Translations under genes and position numbers: made by a program
Shown: piece by piece, positions 1-6,997 of the stretch
Numbering within the stretch: the stretch's first letter is position 1
Layout: every line of letters starts with the position of its first letter
Assembly (NCBI GenBank): GCA_964533785.1
Contig: CAZHNG010000336.1
Location: 1-7,361 of the forward strand
DNA: 7,361 bases
Reading direction: 5' to 3'
Origin: JANQRV01 sp964533785
Lineage (GTDB): Bacteria > Bacteroidota > Bacteroidia > Chitinophagales > Saprospiraceae
The notes under the pieces: model-generated
Seen by the model: only the letters and a program-made list of their open reading frames with translations
Told to the model about the DNA's origin: nothing
Database searches by the model: none

Positions 1-8
1 TGCCCAGA

Positions 9-40
9 CCCTACGGGCCCTACGTGGCGGCCCTACGTGG
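9..40. repeat. GC-rich short direct repeats
   Basis: CCCTACG occurs three times (9-15, 18-24, 31-37), and the 12-mer GGCCCTACGTGG is exact at 16-27 and 29-40 with one base between copies. The stretch is far richer in GC than the rest of the window. It sits at the window edge, so the full array may extend to the left. No function can be assigned. Confidence 0.7.
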
Positions 41-65
41 ACGGCTATGGCCGGCAGGGATGATA

Positions 66-89
66 CGGATTTAGCGGATTGGCGCGGAT
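66..89. repeat. CGGAT short-period repeat in leader of dehydrogenase gene
   Basis: CGGAT recurs at 66-70, 75-79 and 85-89, a period of 9 to 10 bases, close to one DNA helical turn. The 10-mer TTAGCGGATT at 71-80 is found again at 4044-4053 in the spacer between the sulfatase and the small lipoprotein gene. This suggests a dispersed low-complexity intergenic repeat rather than a gene-specific site. Confidence 0.55.
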
Positions 90-169
90 ATATTGTTTGG
101 AAGGTGGAGGCTTTTTTGACGGATGTGAATCTAACCAAATAACGATATTACAAACGAAAAACTGAATCA

Positions 170-2347
170 ATGAGGAAATGGCTGATAAACAGTATAATGG
201 TTTTAGTGCCATTCGTCTTTTGGACTTGTACGGAACAAAGTCGAATGGCCGACAATCATCTTCATAATACCTGGTCTCATTACCTGGGAGATCCGGAAAG
301 AACACATTATTCTACCTTAGATCAGATCACACCTTCGAATGTTGATGAGTTGCAAATAGCCTGGCAATATGCTTCTGGTGATGCGCGTGAGGATAATCGT
401 TCACAAATTCAGTGTAGTCCCTTGGTCGTAGATACGATCTTATACGGGACCAATCCTTCATTGAAGCTATTTGCCATTCACGCTGCTACCGGAAAGGAAA
501 TTTGGAAGTTTGCACCGGACGACGGTGTGGCTCCCGGAATGGGTGTCAATCGTGGCGTAATTTATTGGGAAGATGGTGCCGATGGCCGGATTATCTATAC
601 TTCAGGTAAATATATTTATGCAGTGGATGCGCTGACCGGCCAGCTCGAAACAACCTTTGGTGAAGAAGGAAAGGTAGATTTAAGAAAAGGGCTGGATAGG
701 GATTTTGAGCAACAATTTGTCATCGCCAATACGCCTGGGGTGGTATACAAAAATATTTTGATCCAGGGGACAAGGGTGCATGAAAGCCCCGGCGCTTCAC
801 CCGGACATATTCGGGCTTATGATTTAAATACAGGTACGATATTATGGATCTTTCATACCATTCCCCATCCGGGGGAATATGGTTATGACACCTGGCCGGA
901 AGATGCCTGGGAGTACATTGGCGGAGCAAATTCCTGGGCGGGAATGGCATTAGACGAAGAAACGGGAATTGTTTACGCACCTACCGGTTCGGCATCGTTC
1001 GATTTTTATGGCGGCAACCGGAAAGGTCAGAACCTCTTTGCAAACAGTCTGATTGCATTAAATGCAGAAACGGGAGAAAGACGGTGGCATTTTCAATTTG
1101 TTCACCACGATATTTGGGATCGGGATTTGCCTGCACCACCTAATTTAGTGACGATTAAAAAGGAGGGAAAGCAGATAAAGGTAGTAGCGCAGGTAACGAA
1201 ATCGGGCCACGTTTTTGTATTCGACCGGTTAACCGGTGAGCCAGTTTTTCCGATTGAAGAAGTTCCCGTTGCAGCTTCCGAACTCGAAGGAGAGGAAGCA
1301 TGGCCTACCCAACCCCTACCTGCTCATATACCGCCTTTCGCCCGTCAACAGTTTACCGAAGATTTAGTAAGTGACCTGTTCCCGAATGCCCAGGCAAATA
1401 TTGAAGATTTTGTGAAATCTACCGTGCACGCACCTAAAACTTTAAAAGAACAGTGGCAATCTCTTCAATCAGATCGCCTGTTCATCCCACCGAGTGAACA
1501 AGGAAATATCATGTTGCCGGGATTTGACGGCGGAGCAGAGTGGGGCGGAGCAGGCTATGATCCGGAGACCGGGTGGTTATACGTAAATGCCAATGAAATG
1601 CCCTGGATGTATCGCGCCCAAAAAATTGAACAGGCAAAGGGAAGAACGCTTACCAGGATGGGGCAAGCCCTTTACGAACAGCAATGTGCCCGTTGTCATC
1701 GCTCTGATTTGAAAGGGCAGGATATTAATCCCTCTCTGGTTAATTTGAAGGATAGGTTGGACTTTGCCGCCGTCCAGCAAATGTTGCTAAACGGGAAGGG
1801 AGCCATGCCGGCATTTCCTCAAATATCCAATGCCGAAAAGAAAGCTATTGCGGCATTTTTGCTGGAAAAAGAGGACCTGGAAATTCCAATGGAGTTGCTG
1901 GAAAACTCCAATCCCAATTTCCTGCCCTATACCTTGAATAGCTTTGGCCGTTTCTTAGANNNNNNNNNNGGCTATCCCGCTATCAAACCGCCTTGGGGTA
2001 CCTTGAATGCCATTGATTTGAATAAAGGGGAAATCGTCTGGCAAGTTCCTTTGGGAGAATTCAAGGAGTTAACGGCTATGGGTATTCCCATAACCGGCAC
2101 TGAAAATTACGGCGGGCCGGTAGTAACCCAAAGTGGTTTGGTATTCATCGGCGCGACTAAAGACCAAATGTTTAGGGCTTTTGATAAACGAAGTGGTGAA
2201 CTGCTTTGGGAAACGGAATTGCCCTACGGAGGGTACGCTACGCCGATTACCTACGAAGTGGATGGCAAACAATACATCGTTATTGCTTGTGGGGGTGGAA
2301 AAATGGGGACGCCTTCCGGGGATGTTTACGTGGCTTTTTCGTTGTGA
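170..2347 (+). CDS. PQQ-dependent dehydrogenase (Gcd/COG4993-like) with embedded cytochrome c domain, lipoprotein
   Basis: Predicted periplasm-facing quinohaemoprotein that oxidises a sugar or alcohol and passes electrons to its own haem. The 725-residue product starts with a signal peptide ending near Cys20 (FWTC), a loose Bacteroidota-type lipobox. The propeller is recognised from HHDIWDRDLPAPP (312-324), TKSGHVFVFDRLTGE (343-357), PPSEQG (440-445), PPWGTLNAIDL (607-617) and GGYATPITYEVDGKQYIV (687-704), all close to the membrane glucose dehydrogenase family. By recalled alignment, D317 and K344 match the PQQ-pocket Asp and Lys of E. coli Gcd. A c-type haem domain is inserted at about 493-565: CARCH (506-510) with M546 in GAMPAFP as likely sixth ligand. 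The E. coli-type five-helix N-terminal membrane domain is absent. The ATG at 170 is chosen because the signal peptide begins there; no Shine-Dalgarno is visible. An N run interrupts codons 597-600. Substrate is unknown, so no gene symbol is given. Confidence 0.93.
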   Translation: MRKWLINSIMVLVPFVFWTCTEQSRMADNHLHNTWSHYLGDPERTHYSTLDQITPSNVDELQIAWQYASGDAREDNRSQIQCSPLVVDTILYGTNPSLKLFAIHAATGKEIWKFAPDDGVAPGMGVNRGVIYWEDGADGRIIYTSGKYIYAVDALTGQLETTFGEEGKVDLRKGLDRDFEQQFVIANTPGVVYKNILIQGTRVHESPGASPGHIRAYDLNTGTILWIFHTIPHPGEYGYDTWPEDAWEYIGGANSWAGMALDEETGIVYAPTGSASFDFYGGNRKGQNLFANSLIALNAETGERRWHFQFVHHDIWDRDLPAPPNLVTIKKEGKQIKVVAQVTKSGHVFVFDRLTGEPVFPIEEVPVAASELEGEEAWPTQPLPAHIPPFARQQFTEDLVSDLFPNAQANIEDFVKSTVHAPKTLKEQWQSLQSDRLFIPPSEQGNIMLPGFDGGAEWGGAGYDPETGWLYVNANEMPWMYRAQKIEQAKGRTLTRMGQALYEQQCARCHRSDLKGQDINPSLVNLKDRLDFAAVQQMLLNGKGAMPAFPQISNAEKKAIAAFLLEKEDLEIPMELLENSNPNFLPYTLNSFGRFLXXXXGYPAIKPPWGTLNAIDLNKGEIVWQVPLGEFKELTAMGIPITGTENYGGPVVTQSGLVFIGATKDQMFRAFDKRSGELLWETELPYGGYATPITYEVDGKQYIVIACGGGKMGTPSGDVYVAFSL
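1960..1969. other. Assembly gap (10 Ns) inside the dehydrogenase gene
   Basis: Ten Ns follow TTCTTAGA and precede GGCTATCCC. The reading frame is the same on both sides, giving FL-(D/E)-XXX-GYPAIKPPWG. Ten is a common placeholder length, so the true number of missing bases is unknown. From memory, relatives often read FLDxxGYP, which would mean one codon fewer than the Ns imply. Confidence 0.97.
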
Positions 2348-2397
2348 ATTAGACGTTAGATGTACCGCCGGATGGACCTGGGGTCAAAGGCTTGTAC

Positions 2398-2470
2398 TCA
2401 CCGCTGAAGAACCGCTAAGAAGAAGGAACTTTGCGCACTCTTTGCGCACTCTTTGCGTTCTTTGCGGTGA
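2398..2470. repeat. Hairpin-forming repeat with CTTTGCG tandem units
   Basis: The ends are exact inverted copies, TCACCGC (2398-2404) and GCGGTGA (2464-2470). Pairing continues inward with AAGAAC (2407-2412) against GTTCTT (2457-2462), GC against GC and AAGA against TCTT, about 19 pairs with small bulges. CTTTGCG repeats at 2429, 2440, 2451 and 2460, spaced 11, 11 and 9 bases. A small TTAGACG/TTAGATG doublet (2349-2362) lies just upstream. The element begins 51 bases after the dehydrogenase stop codon. There is no T-run after it, so it is not a standard intrinsic terminator, though it could slow transcription or protect the 3' end. Similar CGCAAAG-type repeats are, from memory, common between genes in environmental Bacteroidota. 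Confidence 0.72.
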
Positions 2471-2543
2471 TAAAAATGGTTCCAAGTTTAGAGGTCAATA
2501 CATCTAAACACTACAGGTTGGCCGGAAATAGTAACTTATAACC

Positions 2544-2559
2544 ACCAAATTTATTTGGT
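2544..2559. promoter_or_regulatory. AT-rich dyad upstream of sulfatase (possible operator)
   Basis: ACCAAAT and ATTTGGT form a perfect 7-base inverted repeat around a TT centre, 49 bases before the sulfatase start codon. The size and symmetry suit a dimeric regulator site, but a short hairpin or chance are equally possible. No good -33/-7 promoter pair was found around it. Confidence 0.3.
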
Positions 2560-2608
2560 AGGTTGAAAATCAATTACCGAAATCATTGCATCAATCAAAA
2601 CAAACAAT

Positions 2609-4039
2609 ATGAAATTCCAACACCGCTTTTATTTATTTTTTCTGACAGTTATTCTCTTTACCGTTAGTTGTACTTCACCCGACAGCACCACTGAAGAAAC
2701 TGCTACTGAAAGGCCCCCAAACTTCGTTATCATCTTCACCGATGACCTCGGATACGGTGACCTTGGATGTTTCGGCAACCCGATGATCAAAACCCCGCAT
2801 TTGGATCAAATGGCGGCCGAAGGTCAAAAGTGGACGCAGTTTTACGTGGCCGATCCGGTTTGTACGCCCAGCCGGGCGGGTTTACTTACCGGTCGCTATC
2901 CTTTTAGGAACGGGATGACTTCATCAACACGTGCAGTCTTATTTCCGGATTCCAAAGGAGGGTTGCCGCCGGGAGAAGTGACCATTGCCGAAGTACTCAA
3001 GCAAAAAGAGTACGCTACGGCAGCGGTTGGTAAGTGGCACCTGGGGCATTTACCTCAATTTTTACCAATGAATCAAGGCTTCGATTCCTATTACGGCATC
3101 CCCTATTCTAATGACATGGATTTCGTCCAGGGCTCTCCCCGGTATCGGCAAGAAGCGGATGACCCCAACTTTTTGGCGGATACCGAGCATTATAACGTCC
3201 CTTTATTGGAAAATGAAAAAGAAATTGAAAGACCTGCCGATCAGAATACCATCACACGCCGCTACACGGAAAAAGCGGTCGAATTTATCAAGGAACACCA
3301 AGAAGAACCCTTCTTTTTGTACCTCGCACATAACCTGCCTCATATTCCTTTGTTTGCGCATCCTGACTATGTAGGTAGCAGTAAAAGAGGAATATACGGA
3401 GATGTGCTCCAGGAAATCGATTGGAGTGTGGGTCAAGTCATTCAAACCATCAAAGACCTGGACCTGGACCAAAATACGATCGTTCTTTTCACTTCTGATA
3501 ACGGTCCTTGGCTGTCTTTCCGTACCCACGGCGGATCTGCAGGACCATTACGCGCCGGGAAAGGTACTAACTTTGAAGGCGGACAACGGGTGCCGACCAT
3601 CTTTTGGGGGCCTGGCTACGTAAAACCTGCCGTAATCGATGAAATGGGATCAACGCTGGACGTTATGAACACCTTTGCGGCTTTATCCGGCACCACTGTT
3701 CCTGATGATCGTAAAATGGATGGCTACGATCTATCTCCTTTATTGAAGGAAGGCGAAGGCGAAAGCCCGCGGCAAGCCTTTTTCTACTGGAACCGGGCAG
3801 AACTCCACGCCGCGCGTATGGGCCCCTGGAAAATTCACATCAAACAGAGAGAACCGGTCAACTACGGTAGAGAAGTGCTCCTCGATGAACCGGAACTCTA
3901 CCACATTGAAACGGATATTTCTGAAAAGTACGAATGCTCCGAAAGATACCCGGAAAAAGTAGCAGAGTTGCTGGAGCTTTGCCAACAACACCAGGCGGAT
4001 ATGGAGGGGGCGTTGCCGGATAATTTAGCGGCGAGATGA
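2609..4039 (+). CDS. Formylglycine-dependent sulfatase (S1 family, arylsulfatase-like), lipoprotein
   Basis: Hydrolyses sulfate esters, probably from sulfated glycans or small aryl or sugar sulfates, outside the cytoplasm. The 476-residue product has a signal peptide ending in VSC, making Cys21 the likely lipidation site, then a Thr/Glu-rich linker. The alkaline-phosphatase-fold sulfatase domain starts at NFVIIFTDDLGYGD. Visible active-site residues are D45 and D46 (metal), C85 in CTPSR (the cysteine converted to formylglycine) with R89, K142 and H144 in GKWHLG, H245 in PHIP, D297 and N298 in SDNGP, and K318 in GKGTNFEGG. All are intact and the length is typical, so it should be active if a formylglycine-generating enzyme or anaerobic maturase is present; neither is in the window. 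Exact substrate subfamily cannot be read by eye. The start follows an A-rich leader without Shine-Dalgarno. The stop codon is the first base pair of the long inverted repeat downstream. Confidence 0.95.
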   Translation: MKFQHRFYLFFLTVILFTVSCTSPDSTTEETATERPPNFVIIFTDDLGYGDLGCFGNPMIKTPHLDQMAAEGQKWTQFYVADPVCTPSRAGLLTGRYPFRNGMTSSTRAVLFPDSKGGLPPGEVTIAEVLKQKEYATAAVGKWHLGHLPQFLPMNQGFDSYYGIPYSNDMDFVQGSPRYRQEADDPNFLADTEHYNVPLLENEKEIERPADQNTITRRYTEKAVEFIKEHQEEPFFLYLAHNLPHIPLFAHPDYVGSSKRGIYGDVLQEIDWSVGQVIQTIKDLDLDQNTIVLFTSDNGPWLSFRTHGGSAGPLRAGKGTNFEGGQRVPTIFWGPGYVKPAVIDEMGSTLDVMNTFAALSGTTVPDDRKMDGYDLSPLLKEGEGESPRQAFFYWNRAELHAARMGPWKIHIKQREPVNYGREVLLDEPELYHIETDISEKYECSERYPEKVAELLELCQQHQADMEGALPDNLAAR

Positions 4040-4117
4040 CGAGTTAGCGGATTAGACGAGTTCAAACGCGTACCAACCCCTGACCCCGTTGAACTCTTCT
4101 AACCCGTACCAACTCGT
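4039..4117. terminator. Long inverted repeat between convergent genes, candidate bidirectional terminator
   Basis: The left arm (4039-4068) and right arm (4087-4117) pair over about 25 positions with small bulges, around an 18-base loop. The arms begin at the last base of the sulfatase TGA and end at the last base of the oppositely oriented lipoprotein TAA. The left arm carries GACGAGTT twice (4038-4045, 4055-4062), and CGTACCAAC appears at 4069-4077 and 4105-4113, so the element seems built from smaller repeats. No strong T-run follows on either strand. Its position argues for transcript ending or 3' protection; a repeat insertion that happens to fill this gap is the alternative. Confidence 0.6.
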
Positions 4118-4680
4118 TATTCGATCGTTACCGGAAAAGTAACCTGAATATCCGTACTACCGCCACCATTACCGATGAAACCTTCGGAAACACCTTGAGC
4201 AAATTTGTTCAGGTTGCGTTGAAGGTTGATGACAATAGTACCGGAACTGGGAGCCCCGGTTGTGATGGCGGTGAAAAGTCCGACGGGATTGCCGTCATTA
4301 TCGGTATCGGCGTAGGTAAAGTCCAGGTCTAATCCGTTGATGGTAAAAAAGAACTGGTGGGTTTCTTTTTCACTTTCTATGGTTTGAGTAATGTCCTCAG
4401 CGGGGTTGACGGCTTCGTTGAGTAATTCGATATCACAGAAATAGACCGTATTCGCGGTTAATGTACCCCCTTCAATAATAGGGTCATTACCGCCAACGCC
4501 GTCCAGATCCTCGTAACTCATGGTTACTTCATTTCCTCTCGGTGGTTTGAGAATAAAACGCAGGGTAGTAATATTTTTTCTTTCTTCGGGAGTAACCGTA
4601 TCATCTTCATTGTTACAATTACTCATCATAAGCACAACAAAAAGTAAAATGGAAAATCGTAGCATGTGATTTTTTTTCAT
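4117..4680 (-). CDS. Small Bacteroidota lipoprotein of unknown function, acidic beta-rich
   Basis: The 187-residue product has a Lys-containing N-terminus, a hydrophobic core and MSNC, giving Cys22 as the lipidation site followed by an acidic NNEDD stretch typical of exported Bacteroidota lipoproteins. The mature part is acidic and rich in Thr, Gly and alternating hydrophobics, consistent with a beta-sandwich. Two acidic loops stand out: EDLDGVGGNDP (57-67) and DTDNDG (125-130), the latter like a calcium-binding DxDxDG loop. It resembles, from memory, short lipoproteins sometimes labelled type 1 periplasmic-binding-fold and found beside TonB-dependent receptors, but no such receptor lies here. 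The ATG at 4680 is used because it adds the KKN positive end; Met6 is a possible alternative. It diverges from the hybrid regulator gene and converges on the sulfatase gene. Role unassigned. Confidence 0.85.
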   Translation of the reverse strand: MKKNHMLRFSILLFVVLMMSNCNNEDDTVTPEERKNITTLRFILKPPRGNEVTMSYEDLDGVGGNDPIIEGGTLTANTVYFCDIELLNEAVNPAEDITQTIESEKETHQFFFTINGLDLDFTYADTDNDGNPVGLFTAITTGAPSSGTIVINLQRNLNKFAQGVSEGFIGNGGGSTDIQVTFPVTIE

Positions 4681-4715
4681 TTGAATAGAAAATACGCTAA
4701 AATGTAATAAAGCCC

Positions 4716-4746
4716 GAAACTTATCACCAGATAACTAAATAACCAA
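4716..4746 (-). promoter_or_regulatory. Candidate Bacteroidota promoter for the small lipoprotein gene
   Basis: Read on the minus strand, TTG (4746-4744) is followed after 20 bases by TAAGTTTC (4723-4716), seven of eight positions fitting the -7 consensus TAnnTTTG. Transcription would start near 4709, leaving a leader of about 28 bases before the ATG. The match is by eye and the region is AT-rich, so it is a prediction only. Confidence 0.4.
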
Positions 4747-4754
4747 ATAACCGT
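4731..4754. repeat. Triple 8-base direct repeat in the divergent spacer
   Basis: ATAACTAA (4731-4738), ATAACCAA (4739-4746) and ATAACCGT (4747-4754) form three head-to-tail near copies. They overlap the proposed -33 element of the minus-strand promoter, a place where an AraC-type regulator could act. TAACCAAATAAC (4740-4751) recurs exactly at 132-143, 26 bases before the dehydrogenase start. AT-rich low-complexity sequence is common in these genomes, so regulatory meaning is unproven. Confidence 0.5.
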
Positions 4755-4817
4755 AACCTCTAAGAGCTGATTTTTTCCTATTTTTATTGTCTTCCAAACC
4801 CTTAATCCTCTCATGTC

Positions 4818-6851
4818 ATGCCAGCAAAAATCTTGGTCGTAGATGATGAACCCATGGTGGAACGATTGATCTCACAACGGTTCAGGAAGCAAATTAGAAA
4901 AAAAACATACGAGTTTGTTTTCGCTCAGGATGGTATTCAGGCCCTCGAAATATTGCAGGAACATGAACCCTTTGACATTATTTTATGCGATATCAACATG
5001 CCCGGAATGGACGGTATAACGTTACTATCCAAACTAAACAAGATGGATTTGGTTCTGCGTACCATCATGGTTTCCGCTTACGGTGATATGAAAAATATCC
5101 GGGCTACCATGAATCTGGGCGCCTATGATTTTGTTACCAAACCCATTGACTTTGAGGACCTGGAAATCACCATCAAAAAAACGATGAAAGAAGTCGAAAC
5201 GCTTCGTCAAGCTGCAATGGCCGTACAATTAGAAGAACAAAATCTTCAACTAAGTCAACTGGATGAACTGAAAACCCGACTTTTTACGAATATTTCCCAC
5301 GAATTACGCACGCCGCTTACGATCATCACCGGAATGGCGGATCAGATCAAAGAAGAACCGCAACAGTGGTTGTCCAAAGGCCTGGTCATGATAAAACGTA
5401 ATAGTAATAACCTGCTTAATCTGGTCAACCAGATCCTGGATCTGCGCAAACTGGAAATGGGCAAAATGACCCTGAATTATAAACAGGCTGATATTATCCA
5501 TTACCTGAAATATGTCGCCGAATCCTTCCAGTCCCTGGCCGAACAAAAAGATATTCGGTTGCAATTTTCGGGTAATAAAGCGGAACTGATCATGGACTAT
5601 GACCCGGAAAAAATCCTGCGTATTGTATCCAATTTATTATCCAATGCGGTGAAGTTTACGCCGGAAGGCGGTGAAGTGCATTTGAAGGTCACCCATTATC
5701 CGGAAGGAAAAAAAGACAATAAAGAGCAGCTTGAGCTAAATGTACAGGATACGGGAATAGGCATTCCTAAAGAAAAACTACCGGCCGTTTTTAGCCGGTT
5801 TTATCAGGTGGAGGAGGAATTCAATGGAGAAGAGCGTAAACACTTGCAAAAAGAGCAGGGTACCGGTATTGGGTTGACCATTGTCAAGGAACTAATGACC
5901 ATGATGGAGGGCGAAATCGAAGTGGAAAGTGAAACGGGAAAAGGAACAACTTTCTCTTTGTTCCTGCCAGTGCATCGAAATGCAGCAATAGTAACTTCGC
6001 CGGTACAAAAAGATGAGGCGGTAGAATCAACGGCTTTTGATACTTCCTTTTCGATCGAAAACCAAATGATCGAAGTGGAAGAAGGCAGCGACGAACTCCC
6101 TTCTCTTTTAATAGTAGAGGACAATACTGATGTGAAGCAATACCTGGCTGCTTGTCTGCAGGGCCGCTACCGGCTTTACTTTGCGGGGGACGGACAAGAA
6201 GGAATCGATAAAGCCCTGGAACTTGTTCCGGATGTTATCATTAGTGACGTTATGATGCCGGTCAAAGATGGTTACGAGGTTTGTGCAACCTTAAAATCCG
6301 ATAGTCGTACCAGCCATATTCCTATTATTTTACTGACGGCCAAAGCGGATGATGACGCGCGGATCAGTGGTCTGGAAAAAGGGGCCGATGCCTACCTCTC
6401 TAAACCATTTAATAAAGAAGAGTTATTCGTACGACTGAATAAGCTGCTCGAGTTAAGAGCACAACTGCAGGAAAAGTACCGTGCGTTGGATGAGCCGATC
6501 ACCGCTCAGAATCAGGAGGATGAATTCATCAAACGGATAAGAGAAGAGATTGAGGCCAATCTGGACGATGAATTTTTCGGTATCCAGGAGCTGTGCCGGG
6601 CGATCGGTATGAGCCGGGCGCAATTACACCGCAAGCTCAAAGCGCTTACCGGGAAGTCTACTTCTATTTTCGTCCGTTCCATTCGCTTGCATAAGGCCAA
6701 ACCTATTTTGTTGAATACGGACCTGAATATTTCCCAGGTAGCCTTTGAAGTGGGTTTCAGTGATCCTAAATACTTCAGCCGTACTTTTAATGAGGAGTTT
6801 GGGATGACACCGAAGGTGTTTCGGAAGGAGGCAGGGAAGCAGCAATCCTAA
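4818..6851 (+). CDS. Soluble hybrid two-component regulator: receiver-HisKA-HATPase-receiver-AraC HTH
   Basis: A 677-residue cytoplasmic signalling protein. Domains in order: receiver 1 (about 4-120; acidic pair D9/D10, phospho-acceptor D58, S86, K108); a helical, likely coiled-coil linker (about 121-155); HisKA with H161 in SHELRTP; HATPase (about 260-384) with N-box N272/N276, G1 DTGIGIP (311-317), F-box FSRF and G2 GTGIGL (348-353); a polar linker; receiver 2 (about 430-545; E434/D435, D477, T507, K529); and a C-terminal AraC-type double helix-turn-helix (about 568-673). All catalytic residues are present. It has no signal peptide, membrane helix or periplasmic sensor, unlike classical Bacteroides hybrid two-component systems, so input may come from another kinase acting on D58. 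H161 to D477 transfer would then set DNA binding. It diverges from the lipoprotein gene across 137 bases. The ATG at 4818 begins directly with the receiver; no Shine-Dalgarno is seen. Confidence 0.95.
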   Translation: MPAKILVVDDEPMVERLISQRFRKQIRKKTYEFVFAQDGIQALEILQEHEPFDIILCDINMPGMDGITLLSKLNKMDLVLRTIMVSAYGDMKNIRATMNLGAYDFVTKPIDFEDLEITIKKTMKEVETLRQAAMAVQLEEQNLQLSQLDELKTRLFTNISHELRTPLTIITGMADQIKEEPQQWLSKGLVMIKRNSNNLLNLVNQILDLRKLEMGKMTLNYKQADIIHYLKYVAESFQSLAEQKDIRLQFSGNKAELIMDYDPEKILRIVSNLLSNAVKFTPEGGEVHLKVTHYPEGKKDNKEQLELNVQDTGIGIPKEKLPAVFSRFYQVEEEFNGEERKHLQKEQGTGIGLTIVKELMTMMEGEIEVESETGKGTTFSLFLPVHRNAAIVTSPVQKDEAVESTAFDTSFSIENQMIEVEEGSDELPSLLIVEDNTDVKQYLAACLQGRYRLYFAGDGQEGIDKALELVPDVIISDVMMPVKDGYEVCATLKSDSRTSHIPIILLTAKADDDARISGLEKGADAYLSKPFNKEELFVRLNKLLELRAQLQEKYRALDEPITAQNQEDEFIKRIREEIEANLDDEFFGIQELCRAIGMSRAQLHRKLKALTGKSTSIFVRSIRLHKAKPILLNTDLNISQVAFEVGFSDPKYFSRTFNEEFGMTPKVFRKEAGKQQS

Positions 6852-6973
6852 CCTTTATTAAACGGGCTTCTTTGGCCTAAGGACCCACGCGGCTGGTAAT
6901 ACTGACCTAGAGGTAGATGAACAAGTTTTATGTGATTGGATGGTCAGTTATAAAAAAGAAATTAAGTTTGTTA

Positions 6974-6988
6974 CCAAACGGAGTTTGG
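6974..6988. repeat. Small hairpin CCAAAC-GGA-GTTTGG
   Basis: A perfect 6-base stem with a 3-base loop, the first of three closely spaced hairpins downstream of the hybrid regulator gene. No T-run follows, so it is not a standard terminator on its own. Confidence 0.5.
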
Positions 6989-6997
6989 CAAGTTATG

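Noticed and set aside
79..99. TTG and TATTGTTTG upstream of the dehydrogenase as a promoter
   Set aside because: The -7 match needs an extra base and the TTG is only about nine bases away, so it does not fit the expected spacing.
2..142. Open plus-strand frame from the window edge to TAA at 140-142, with an ATG at 47
   Set aside because: It could be the end of an upstream gene, but 46 open codons are not unusual by chance, the stretch consists of GC-rich and CGGAT repeats, and the translation is not recognisable.
2133..2507. 124-codon plus-strand frame overlapping the end of the dehydrogenase
   Set aside because: It lies mostly inside the well-supported dehydrogenase in another frame and ends in repeat sequence; the translation has no family features.
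2518..2557. TTG at 2518 with TTTATTTG at 2550 as a sulfatase promoter
   Set aside because: The spacing is 29 bases, too long for the Bacteroidota pattern, and the -7 box has a mismatch at the important A.
4731..4754. Short tandem units as a CRISPR array
   Set aside because: The units are 8 bases, directly adjacent and without spacers, and no cas gene is present.
6901..6948. ACTGACC and GGTCAGT inverted copies 34 bases apart as a terminator of the hybrid regulator gene
   Set aside because: The stem is only 7 bp with a long loop and is followed by A residues rather than T on the coding strand, so it does not fit an intrinsic terminator.
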